DNA of 24,094 nucleotides. It comes from Acrasis kona. Lineage: Eukaryota; Heterolobosea; Eutetramitea; Acrasida; Acrasidae. The notes beneath the pieces were generated by a model. The model was not told the DNA's origin. It did no database searches and saw only the letters and a list, made by a program, of their open reading frames with translations. This document shows positions 9,466-18,345 of the stretch, one piece after another. The stretch covers positions 1 through 24,094 of the forward strand of contig JAOPGA020000421.1 in the NCBI GenBank assembly GCA_026419775.2. The letters are read 5' to 3'. Numbering within the stretch: position 1 is the first letter of the stretch; each line of letters starts with the position of its first letter. Made by a program: the position numbers and the translations under genes.

Positions 9466-9762
9466 ATGTCACTAGAAGATCGCTTCAACAGAGCTGTATA
9501 CCTCGTCCGCAACGGACCCCCAACAAATTCATCAAATGACGAGAAACTCGCTTTCTACAAGTATTATAAACAAGCAACAGAGGGTGATGTCAAGGGAAGT
9601 CAGCCATATAGCATTCAGTTTGAAGCAAGAGCAAAGTGGGATGCTTGGAAGTCAGTCGAGGGTTTAAGTGCAGATGAGGCAAAGCAAAAGTACATTGATT
9701 TAGTCGCAGGTGGAGATCCAAACTGGGAGCAACATGAGACCTTGAAGGGTTACACAGCATAA
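9466..9762 (+). CDS. Acyl-CoA-binding protein (ACBP)
   Basis: 98 aa, the usual length of single-domain ACBPs, intronless, clear ATG. It has the family's four-helix layout: FYKYYKQATEGD (helix 2, with the acyl-CoA-contacting Tyr/Lys), a KGSQPY loop, ARAKWDAWKSVEGLSADEA (helix 3, with the Lys of AKWDAW) and KQKYIDLVAGG (helix 4 Tyr). Known role: binds medium/long-chain acyl-CoA esters in the cytosol and shuttles or buffers them for lipid metabolism. There is no signal peptide or membrane anchor. A decayed partial copy lies 230 bases downstream. Confidence 0.95.
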   Translation: MSLEDRFNRAVYLVRNGPPTNSSNDEKLAFYKYYKQATEGDVKGSQPYSIQFEARAKWDAWKSVEGLSADEAKQKYIDLVAGGDPNWEQHETLKGYTA

Positions 9763-10412
9763 ATGAAATTATTATAACATTATTTTTCGTTCTTAATCTT
9801 TATGCGCAACTAAACATGTTTTGTTATACTCAAAAGAGATGCAAAGAAACATTTGGTTTTAATCCAGTATTTAATTTAGTTGCGAGAGTTGTAGCTCAGT
9901 TAAACATGATGATCAATTCAGAATCGTGGAAACAGATCTCATTCTTCATCTTTTGATAATAAATTGAAATGTGTAAGATGTACAAACAGACAGTAAAGTA
10001 GGACATTGGAGGGAAGTTAAGGATATAAGTGCAGATGAGGCGAAAAGAAAGTAGTCTTAAGTAGATTGAGTTAGTGAAGAAGGCGATTCAATCTTTTTTC
10101 ACATGAAGTGAGTGCAACAATCGACGGTCAAAGATTTGATGTTATAATAAGGGGAATATTGTATTAATACCTTACTACATACAAATAAACAAAACAAACT
10201 ACAACAAAAAGTGTTCATATTGCCATTTGTTGATTTGTCTAGAAAACTAAATCTTAAGTACCTTTTAGTTATCCCGCCACTCATATGCGTTCACCTATAG
10301 GAAGTGTGCATGTTAAATCAAAACCGTTATTCCGCTCTTGTCCGACGAAAATAAAGTACTATTTATGACCTGGGGTATTACAAGTGGGTAAAGGGGAACA
10401 CTTACAACGAAA
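9763..10412. other. Intergenic with an ACBP relic
   Basis: Between the ACBP gene and the Sel1 gene. No intact frame. The only structure recognised is the relic at 9989-10092. The remainder is AT-rich and holds the Sel1 gene promoter. Confidence 0.5.
9989..10092 (+). pseudogene. Decayed partial copy of the ACBP gene
   Basis: Aligns base by base with the 3' half of the ACBP coding region (from the AKWDAW codons to the AGGDP codons). The best run is ATAAGTGCAGATGAGGCG against TTAAGTGCAGATGAGGCA, encoding ISADEAK versus LSADEAK. The copy has the TGG (Trp) codon changed to TAG, a one-base length difference soon after, and extra bases with stops near the helix-4 Tyr, so it is not functional. No counterpart of the 5' half is visible. 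It is a relic of a tandem duplication or partial gene conversion. Host gene remnant, not a mobile element. Confidence 0.75.
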
Positions 10413-12035
10413 ATGTTTAAACGATGCATAGCGTCAGGTGCAAACACCATCATAAGATCGAACAACACATGGAGATACCATACTGAAAACAATCCTAATC
10501 TAGATTACCACAGGCACTTGAAAGCAGTTCGAGATGCCGTTGAAAATTCACGCGAAACACCAGAACTATTCACATCCCTTCACATACTTTTAAATCAGCA
10601 AAATAATGCAGAGCTCCTAAAGCTCGTTGCAAGGATGTTTTCCACAAGTGGTTCTCCTTATAAAAACCTCGGAATAGAGAGAGACGAGAGACAAGCGTTC
10701 CGTTATTATCTCGAAGCAGCTGAACAGGGGGACGACGAGGCACAACTCTATGTAGCTAAATATTACATTAATGCCTACGAAATCCTATTACAAAGTTACA
10801 AAGAGGAGGGAGAGGAAGTGGACGAGGACGACCAACAAGATGTAAATGATTTATTTTCGAAAACCGATCGTCAAAGTTTCCGTCAAGATCCAGAAACAGG
10901 TGCATGGACTTATGTGGACCCAAAGGCAATCAGAAGACAAAAAGTAATAGAAGAAAGAGACAAGAGAAGAAAATCAACAGAGCCAGCATTCAAGCACGGT
11001 CTGTCCACGAAAATGTCAAAAGCAATTTTGAGAGAAAATACAACACTGGCCATGCAGTGGTTATACAAATCTGCCACCCAGGGCAACCCAGAGGCACAAT
11101 GCTTGGTACGTAAAAATGTCAACTTTTTTTTCTAATGCTTGATGTAGATGGCCAAACACTTGTTACAAGGAGAGATCATTCCGCACAATTTAAAAGTAGC
11201 CGTGGAGATGCTTCAAGGCGCATCGGAGGCAGGGACAGCGAGTGCTACTTTTGATTTGGCCAACTTGTATTACACGGGAGCAACCGGAACGGTGGTGCCT
11301 GAACAGGACATGTTGAAATCGGTCAACGAGGATGAATCGGCTTGTGGCTCTCCTACTTTCGAAACGTTTACATTACAACAGGATGTGGCGAAGGCGTTGA
11401 CCATGTTCCATGAGGCTGCTAGTCTTGGATACTCTCCTGCATTGTTCTGGTTGGGTCATTCTTACATTCATGGCATTCAGGATGCATTGGAAGTGAACGC
11501 TCCGCTTGGTCTCGAAATGTTAAAGAGAGCTGTGGACTTGAACCATCCTGGTGCTTGCTATTACATGAGTTTATTGTATTTACACGGAGAAGCTGGTTTA
11601 GATAGAAATGTTTCCGTTGCACGTTCATTGTTTTTAAAAAGTGTTGAATATGGTCATCCTGAGGCCTTGTTTGCATTAGCCGACATGTATTACAGAGGTA
11701 CAAATGATTTTTGTATTCCATTGTTGGACGGAGGTAGATCTGATGTGAGGCGTGCATTTGTGTTTTATCAAAGAGCCGCCATGGCTGGTCATGCTGATGC
11801 TTTGTATTGTTTGGCTGCTCTCTATTATAATGGCGAAGGTACCGAAAAGAACTTGAAGAAGGCTTATGACTGTTACCAACTTTCGTCCTCTGCAGGTAAT
11901 TGGAAGGCTTTGGGTGCCATGGCCACAATGGCAATGGAAGGTCATGGTATTCAAAAAGACGAAAAGTATGCTATGCACTTGTTGTCCGTGTATAAACATT
12001 ATGAGAGTCAGAACGAGAATAAAATGCAGACTTGA
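10413..12035 (+). CDS. Sel1-repeat (SLR) protein, probably mitochondrial
   Basis: Two exons, 10413-11105 and 11148-12035, separated by a 42-base GTACGT…TGTAG intron in phase 0; the joined protein is 526 aa. The N terminus (MFKRCIASGANTIIRSNNTW) is basic, amphipathic and acid-free, like a mitochondrial presequence. At least seven Sel1-type repeats follow, with the pattern A-x2-[YW]-[YL]-x2-A-A-x-x-G-x-x-x-A-x-[YC]-x-L-A-x-[LM]-Y-x-x-G, e.g. AFRYYLEAAEQGDDEAQLYV, AMQWLYKSATQGNPEAQCLM (crossing the splice site) and AFVFYQRAAMAGHADALYCL. A charged linker (about 130-195) interrupts the array. Known: Sel1 repeats are alpha-solenoid protein-binding scaffolds. The partner is unknown. The 71-base gap to the next gene is very small. 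The first exon is A/C-rich and the second T/G-rich. Confidence 0.9.
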
Positions 12036-12106
12036 CCACCACTCACACGCGATCATTAAATAATTGATTTACAAACTTTATTTAGATTTTATATTCCGAA
12101 GTCATC

Positions 12107-13318
12107 ATGTTCCGGTGGGTAAGCAAGAGATCCTTCATGAAGGGATTATTGGCCGTGATTGTGGCTGTATTTGCTGTAGTTTTGTTTGAATTGTATATTC
12201 ATGACGCACATATAGATTATAGAGTTAAGGTGGCACATTACTTCATGAGAGCTGTTTTCTTCTTTTGCGGTGCAGGTGGAGATGGAAAAAATTTTAACCG
12301 TAAATGCTTGTCGTTCTTGGCCTATCCGGCTCCTCTGACTGGCTTAGATTCTTCAGATGGAGTCCACACAAGAGACATTTACATCCCATTTAGAATGCAA
12401 AATGAAACGGGATGGAATGAACCTGTTCTCTCAAGACTTTTTGTACCCACAAACAACAGATCATGCAACGATGATAAGATACCACTGTTAATTTATTCCC
12501 ACGGAGGTAAGTTCCCATCAAGAAATATATGAAATAAAAATGTAAAAGGAGGTTTTGCTATTGGCAGTGGTCGTGCAGTCCAACATGACTTGCTCGCTCG
12601 CGATCTCTCATCCAAAGCACACATGTATGTTTTGTCTATAGACTACAGATTAGCTCCCGAACATCCATTTCCGTCTGCTATCTTAGATATCTATTCTGTT
12701 TATATGTGGCTTGTTGACTATAAAAACGGCAAGAAAACATCAGACTCTGATTTTTTGAGTAAGGTTGACTTTAATAAAATCTTGATTGGTGGTGACTCTG
12801 CTGGTGCTTCATTGTCCATAGCAACAACTTTGGCTGTTAGGGATGGTTTTAAAATTGAAAACACAACATTACCACCAGGATCGTTACCCTTCAAATATCA
12901 GCTGTTATTCTATCCGGCCTTGGCATCAAATGACACTGAATCAAGGAAGCTTACAAATACATATTTATTGACTAGCGAGGACATAGATTTCTTTGGTAGG
13001 AGCTACATTAAGGAAGAAAAATATTTAGACCCCGACCACCATCATCATCACTTGTATAATTTTGTTAATAAAAGAATTGGTCTGAAGGGACTACCTTCTG
13101 CACTAATTTTAACTGCTGAATATGACCTTTTGCATGATGATGGTCAGATTTATGCTGACGAGTTGAAGAAGGCTGGTGTTGATGTGGAATACAAATCTTA
13201 CAAAACAATTCACGGATTTCTAACATTCTTCATGCTTCCTGAATGCTCTCTAGCGAAGAATTATACAATAGAGGTGCTGAAAAATAGAAATCTTGTTGGT
13301 AATCTCGGATGTCAATAA
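12107..13318 (+). CDS. Membrane-anchored HSL/AADAC-family alpha/beta-hydrolase (esterase)
   Basis: Exons 12107-12506 and 12549-13318 joined across a 42-base GTAAGT…AAAAG intron; 389 aa. The intron splits the oxyanion-hole motif, which is restored on splicing as HGGGF (His132). Other family marks are DYRLAPEHPFPSA, the nucleophile GDSAG (Ser217), Asp326 in AEYDLLHD and His355 in IHGF, which complete the triad. Residues about 12-31 form one membrane segment near the N terminus (LLAVIVAVFAVVLFELYI), suggesting a type II anchor with a lumenal catalytic domain, as in arylacetamide deacetylase. Known reaction: hydrolysis of carboxyl esters or acyl lipids; substrate unknown here. A run of five His (DPDHHHHHL) is unusual. 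The stop codon lies inside AATAAA. Only 48 bases separate it from the next start. Confidence 0.93.
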
Positions 13319-13319
13319 A
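13314..13319 (+). promoter_or_regulatory. AATAAA overlapping the esterase stop codon
   Basis: Reads CAA-TAA-A; the stop codon is inside the hexamer. The next gene's ATG is 48 bases past the stop, so cleavage must occur within a very short space. Confidence 0.5.
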
Positions 13320-13366
13320 GGACTTTTTTGTAATAGTTACAATGCAGTAGTTTGTTTTTCCAAAAC

Positions 13367-14212
13367 ATGTTCAACTCTACCGAAATCTTAATAGAGAGCT
13401 TTGTGGAGCAGCTTAAGAAGGGTTATGAGAGGACATATGGCGGTATGCACCAAAACTATGGAGAGATTATAGTATGGGCGGGTAGAATGGCAACTGAAAT
13501 CATTTCCAGTAGTGATGCTCTTTATCATAACGTGGAGCACACAATTTTAGTAACTCTAGTCGGACAAGAAATGTTAAGAGGAAAGCACATCAAAGAGGGA
13601 AAAGTTACCCCTATTGATTGGTTACATTGCGTTATATCTCTAGTGTGCCACGATATCGGATATGTTAAAGGTGTTTGTAAAGGAGACAAAGTTGACGAGG
13701 GAATTTTCGCCACGGGTGTAAATGGTGGCACAATCAAAGTTGAGGAAGGTACAACAGATGCAAGTTTGACTCCATATCATGTGGATAGGGGCAAATTGTT
13801 TGTAGAGGAACGTTTTGGGGGTCACATTATAATCGACTCCGAAATTGTTAAAAGGAACATTGAGCATACAAGATTTCCAGTTCCAAAAAAAGGAGATAAC
13901 ATGGATGTTCATGGTTATCCGGCTCTAGTTCGTGCTTCCGACTTAATTGGACAGATGGCAGATCCTAGGTACTTACAAAAGATTTCTAATCTCTTCTATG
14001 AATTCGAAGAGACTGGCGCTAACAAAATGTTGGGTTACAGAAATCCAGGAGATCTTCGGAAGCAATACCCATCTTTTTACTGGAATGCAGTTCACCCATT
14101 TATTAGTGACGGGCTCAAATATCTTCAATTGACTCAGAATGGGAAGTCTTATGTAGCAGGATTATACTCTAATGTATTTGCCGTTGAACACGAAAGGGCT
14201 CCTCTTAAATAA
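13367..14212 (+). CDS. HD-domain metal-dependent phosphohydrolase, cyanobacterial (Npun_R2479-like) type
   Basis: 281 aa from the ATG at 13367 (the frame extends 5 codons up to a TTG only). No intron. The metal-binding HD motifs are YHNVEHT (His54, His58) and CHDIGY (His95-Asp96), with further conserved blocks DASLTPYHVDRGKLFVEERF, IEHTRFPVP, RASDLIGQMADP and FYEFEETGAN. From memory these blocks match a family of stand-alone HD phosphohydrolases common in cyanobacteria, and the HN-x2-H pattern is shared with cyclic-nucleotide phosphodiesterases. Expected activity: phosphomonoester or phosphodiester hydrolysis with two metal ions, in the cytosol; natural substrate unknown. Taxonomic pattern suggests acquisition from bacteria (inference). 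It lies closely behind the esterase gene and is convergent with the gene at 14326. Confidence 0.85.
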   Translation: MFNSTEILIESFVEQLKKGYERTYGGMHQNYGEIIVWAGRMATEIISSSDALYHNVEHTILVTLVGQEMLRGKHIKEGKVTPIDWLHCVISLVCHDIGYVKGVCKGDKVDEGIFATGVNGGTIKVEEGTTDASLTPYHVDRGKLFVEERFGGHIIIDSEIVKRNIEHTRFPVPKKGDNMDVHGYPALVRASDLIGQMADPRYLQKISNLFYEFEETGANKMLGYRNPGDLRKQYPSFYWNAVHPFISDGLKYLQLTQNGKSYVAGLYSNVFAVEHERAPLK

Positions 14213-14325
14213 TGTACATCACTTTGTTTCTTTTTATAAAAACAGTTTATTACAATCCTTTGTGTCTATCCTTTCCCTCCGCAACAGAACAAGAACATTC
14301 AAAGAAGAGACACAAAAAGGAGTAG

Positions 14326-15499
14326 TTATGATAAAATAAGATCAATGTCAAGATTCATTAGTACATCAATTTGTTGACTTTGGGCCATTACTTGCGTTAT
14401 ACTGTCTACAATCCAACCTCTCACAAAATCATTTTCAGCACTAAACTTTTTTCGTAGAATGCCAACTTGTGTCTTAATGCGATCCGTTAATGTGCAGGAT
14501 AGTAGTTCAGAACCATCAAATGCTCCAATCATAGCACTTTTATATACTTGTAACAATGTATCAATGTCGGCGTGGCTCTTAATAAACTTTGATTTTTGTT
14601 CTAGAATGTCTTGAGTGATTATGTCATCATTAATGTCGCCTTGTAGTATGGGATCAATTTCTTCTTTTGTGGTCCGATGTTCTTCCGGTAGCTGAATGTG
14701 TTGGTATAGGGGACGAACGTTTTTTACAATGTACTTTTTGATTAATTTGACTGACTCATACGTTTGATCATAGCAGAATGATGTAAAATGAGGTTTAATG
14801 TTTAGATCCGAATACAGAGAGACATCTTTGAGTTGGGAATCCTAATAAAGAAGTTAGTTGATAACTAAACGATACTTACAATGTCGCGTCTCATAATGTA
14901 GGCTCTGAAATGTTCTGGTGACCTTGTCCTCACTTTATTGAAAAACACCTCTAATAGTTCAATGTGCTCCTTTGTATCTTAATAAAGTTAATAATTAGAA
15001 AACTGCGTTTATTACATTGTGTTAATCTAATGTAGTCAAAAGATCTTTTTGATGCGGAGAGGCGTGTGGTTGTCTGGTCTAGGGAAAATTGAAGTCGCAT
15101 TAGTAGACCAACCAAGTTGTCTCTCAAACTCATTAACTTTTTTGTTTCTTTAGAAACCTTAAGGGACATTTTTTTCCGATAGTCTAGATAGAATGATACT
15201 AAATCCAATCGAGATTCGTTCAGCTTCAGCTGTTCGTGTGCTTTTGATATGTGTATTTTAACGTCATCCTTAATTTTTTTATGACCTTGCTCAGTTTGAA
15301 TTTGTATTTTGGTAATTTTACGGCAGTGCTCATAAAATACATGATGAAAGTTGTTGTACTGTTCATAATAATCTTCAAACGATTTTACTTCTAATATATT
15401 GCATGCAATTTTCTCTACATTTACCAGGTTATATTCAGAGGACTTTGACTTGTCTGCGATGTCCCTAAGCAAATCAACCTGAGAAGCGAATGTGTCCAT
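14326..15499 (-). CDS. Three-exon coiled-coil protein, unknown function
   Basis: Exons 15499-15016, 14977-14880 and 14841-14326 join in frame across two 38-base introns: 15015-14978 (GTAATA…TTAAG) and 14879-14842 (GTAAGT…TTATTAG, with an ACTAAC branch-type box). Product 365 aa from the first in-frame ATG (MDTFASQVDLL). The frame is open upstream to an acceptor-like CCTCTAG at 15542, so a further 5' exon is possible. The first 190 residues are helical with Lys/Glu/Leu heptad character (SKAHEQLKLNESRLDLVSF…); the rest is also mainly helical (IKKYIVKNVRPLY, DRIKTQVGILRKKF). No catalytic motif, signal or membrane segment. Possibly cytoskeletal or membrane-associated by its helical nature, but this is a guess. 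Confidence 0.72.
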
Positions 15500-15650
15500 C
15501 TTTACAAAGTATTTTTCATCATTGAGCAATTTGTTGTCATACTAGAGGAACAAGGACAAACAAAATTAATCTGAAAACATTGTTCGGAAGATTCTAGTTT
15601 AAACATTACTAAGCAAAATTTAAATCTTCGAAACCATTAAAGAATAAAGT

Positions 15651-15656
15651 TTTATT
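15651..15656 (-). promoter_or_regulatory. AATAAA of the 134-aa gene
   Basis: TTTATT on the plus strand, 29 bases beyond the TGA stop of the minus-strand gene at 15686. Confidence 0.4.
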
Positions 15657-15685
15657 TAGTATTATGTTACATAGTGACTTCTATG

Positions 15686-16090
15686 TCACTCGTTTGATGC
15701 TCCATCTCTCAAATCTGTTGAGTTTATGGTCATCAATCGCAGCGGTTTGGTCTCTAACAGTGGCAAACTATTAAATTCGTGTAAAAGGTTTATCGCATAA
15801 GAGTGCGCCTCCCAAATATTTCTAAAGTCTCCTTTAATGCGCATTGCCATCAGTTCATGTATTTCCGGTAATGGATCGCATCTCCTCCAATTCCCTTTCG
15901 ACACCTTATAGTTTATGTATTCTGCTATTGTTGATGGTCTCAGATATCCAAACTCTTCAAGGAGCTTCTTATTTCGTTCGTACTCTCCAAAGAGGCTTGG
16001 CCAATCCATTTGACTATCGGCAAGAAGAGGTTGTTTTACATCGGGTAGTTCAATATCAATCCACGCCTGTCTTTTCATTTCTGTCTTCAT
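15686..16090 (-). CDS. 134-aa protein, unknown function
   Basis: Clear ATG start and stop, even codon usage, protein-like composition. Rich in aromatic and charged residues (QMDWPSLFGEYERNKKLLEEF; GNWRRCDPLPEIHELMAMR; NIWEAHSYAINLLHEF). No signal peptide, membrane segment or known motif. Mainly helical in appearance. It is on the same strand as the coiled-coil gene downstream, about 190 bases away, which could suggest shared expression but no more. Not recognised. Confidence 0.65.
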   Translation of the reverse strand: MKTEMKRQAWIDIELPDVKQPLLADSQMDWPSLFGEYERNKKLLEEFGYLRPSTIAEYINYKVSKGNWRRCDPLPEIHELMAMRIKGDFRNIWEAHSYAINLLHEFNSLPLLETKPLRLMTINSTDLRDGASNE

Positions 16091-16374
16091 TTTGAAGAAC
16101 TAACCTTAGATCTTGTTTTATTTTTAACATTTTACAAAAGAGATCAAATTGATGTGTAACACTGTAAGTTCAAATAGACAATTATGCGGGAGAATATCAG
16201 TTAGTGCATAAAACTGTAACCTTTGCTCGACCATAGGCGGATAGATATAAGTTGTCGAATGAATTCAGATGGAATTTCAAAGCATTGCACGTATATTAAG
16301 TTTAAAATAAGACAATAACCACATCCTAATCAAGATTACACAAGAAAAGTATTTATATAAAATTTACAATAAAA

Positions 16375-17889
16375 TCATCTTCTCAACATTTCTCCATCAA
16401 CGATTAGACCCCAACTTCCAGTGTGCGTTATCCATGTAATCTTCTTTCCTTCCGCCGCTTGTTTAGCATACTTTGTATTCGTATCCTTATTCTGCTCAAT
16501 GTATGTGACTTGGTCCACTCTAACAAACCTACAGCCCGCATTTCCAACACTGATCTCAAACCTCTTGTTGTTAATCATTACGTGGTCCATAGTCTTGTCG
16601 TGAATGGCTTCATGTATCCTCATGATATCATCATCAGTCAACATGTAACCGTCGTCATTCGTCTGGTCTCTTCCTTGTGGCCTCATGATTGAGCTCGTTC
16701 CATTATTTCCAGAACCAGCAATCACATTATCAAAGTTAACGTATGCTTGTTCGGTTGCTTCTCTGTAACAAAGTCCCATGAACATTTCGGTTATGCTTTC
16801 AAAGTTGTCAAGAACGAAGCGCTGTCCAAAAGTTTGGTCGGCCATCTCTTGGTAAAAGTCATTTGCGTCTGGTCTTTGTAAGCATTGTACGGAATAAATC
16901 TTGACGTGCTGTTCATTCTTGAGGGAGATCATCTCTGACCTCCAGTCAATGTTAAAGTATGTGTTCTTTTCATGAGGCACGTCATCTCCGATCACAACCA
17001 CGCACTTTGTAACGGAGGAGTCATCTTCGTGGCTTGGAGTCCAGTTTAGGGTTCTAGCTTCCATCAAGGCCATTTCGTAGCATTCTTCCTTGTCTCCTCC
17101 ACCTGTTCCGCTCAAGCCTTGAATGAAGCCGACAAGAGTGGGGACGTCATTTGTAAAGTTTAGTTTCTTCATGGTGTAGAACATTTCGTGGTCACAATAG
17201 TCGCCCATGGCTATGAACGATATTTTGATGGTGGGTATGTCAGTGAGCAATTGTTGTGTAATCTTTTGTAGTTTTACTTTGAGCTCATCAATGCACTGGA
17301 ACATGCTGCCTGTGGTGTCGAACACAAAGCACAGTTCTATGGAAGTAGAGATGTTATGGCTTGTGGACGCAACTGGCTTGATGATGCCGGGATTGTAGTA
17401 ACATCCTGATAAAATGTTTTCTAGTGACACTTCACGACCGTGCTCATTGTTATAGCTAGTGATGGGTTGCGTGCTAAGGGCCCATTTTGTTCTGTCTACC
17501 ATGCCGTTTGTAACACCTTCCATGCGAACAGAGGGCACTAGCAGAGAATTGACAGCCTGGTCGAAATCTACTGCTGCAGATTGCAATGATGAAAATCGGT
17601 TGCCAATGTCAAGGTTTGGTTGGGGAGCAGGTTGAGGAGCAGGTTGAGGGGCTGGCTGATGTGCAGATTGGATGTAAGCAGGTCTTTGTGTTATTGGGAC
17701 CTTTTTAGGAGATGACTTCTTCTTTGGTTGGGAGGCTGCACTTTTTAATGGTTGTCTTGTTTTCTTTGGCGAGTTGCTGCTAGATCCGAGTCTTCTAAAG
17801 TCCAAATCCACTTCATAGTGTTCTTCGATGTATGGTGGAAGTCTTCTACTGTTACGTTCAGGCAATACTCTCATTTCGGTTCGTGTCAT
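16375..17889 (-). CDS. VWA-domain protein (alpha-kinase-type VWA), no kinase
   Basis: 504 aa from the ATG at 17889 (the frame continues 8 codons up to a TTG). Residues 1-110 are basic and disordered (Lys/Ser/Pro-rich, with QPAPQPAPQPAPQP). A von Willebrand factor A domain spans about 180-395: first strand IELCFVFDTTGSM with MIDAS residues D-x-T-x-S, then ISFIAMGDYCDHE, GTGGGDKEECYEMAL and CVVVIGDDVPHE. This wording resembles the VWA domain that precedes alpha-kinase domains in amoebozoan VwkA-like proteins, but no kinase follows. Residues about 445-504 form a separate unrecognised C-terminal module (RFEISVGNAGCRFVRVDQ; TWITHTGSWGLIVDG). Expected role: metal-dependent protein binding in the cytosol. 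Partner unknown. Confidence 0.88.
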   Translation of the reverse strand: MTRTEMRVLPERNSRRLPPYIEEHYEVDLDFRRLGSSSNSPKKTRQPLKSAASQPKKKSSPKKVPITQRPAYIQSAHQPAPQPAPQPAPQPNLDIGNRFSSLQSAAVDFDQAVNSLLVPSVRMEGVTNGMVDRTKWALSTQPITSYNNEHGREVSLENILSGCYYNPGIIKPVASTSHNISTSIELCFVFDTTGSMFQCIDELKVKLQKITQQLLTDIPTIKISFIAMGDYCDHEMFYTMKKLNFTNDVPTLVGFIQGLSGTGGGDKEECYEMALMEARTLNWTPSHEDDSSVTKCVVVIGDDVPHEKNTYFNIDWRSEMISLKNEQHVKIYSVQCLQRPDANDFYQEMADQTFGQRFVLDNFESITEMFMGLCYREATEQAYVNFDNVIAGSGNNGTSSIMRPQGRDQTNDDGYMLTDDDIMRIHEAIHDKTMDHVMINNKRFEISVGNAGCRFVRVDQVTYIEQNKDTNTKYAKQAAEGKKITWITHTGSWGLIVDGEMLRR

Positions 17890-18345
17890 TGTATTTTTTT
17901 TGATGACATTCAAAACTTTGCGTGGCCATTTTATACCTTTGCTTCGTTCATGATAAAGTGGAATATTAGTTACAAAAATCTAGTAAACCTCAAACAATTT
18001 TTCAATAAAACTCAAGACCAGACGTATTGTAAATTTAAGGAGAGCTCCGTTTATTTAAGAGCGCAACTTCTTTAACCGTGCCTTTGAGTTTTTAAAAAGA
18101 GTTTGTGTGATGGTTCATGCACCACATCTATAAAACGACGAACAAATTCAAATTTTCATACAATTTTGTACAATTCAAATCATTACCTTTTATTTATTTG
18201 TTTTATTTATATTTTACTCTTAACTCACCAAAAATCTATTCTGTTGATCGTTTCGGGGAACAAGTAAGTAAGTGGTTGTTGTAATCATTTTTATTTGTAC
18301 ATCACTCACTTTCAACCCACAAGTAAAATAATCTTACAAACAAAT
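17890..18345. other. Intergenic, AT-rich
   Basis: Between the VWA gene's 5' end and the 3' end of the next minus-strand gene. T-rich and A-rich tracts (18180-18235) but no gene, repeat or named motif seen. It must hold the VWA gene's promoter. Confidence 0.45.

Noticed and set aside
9886-9940. tRNA-like stretch (TGTAGCTCAGTT … ATTCAGAAT)
   Set aside because: Box-A-like start, but no GAGC to close the D stem, no proper acceptor pairing and no anticodon arm could be drawn.
11419-12056. Minus-strand frames opposite the Sel1 gene
   Set aside because: Shadows of a gene with clear Sel1 repeats.
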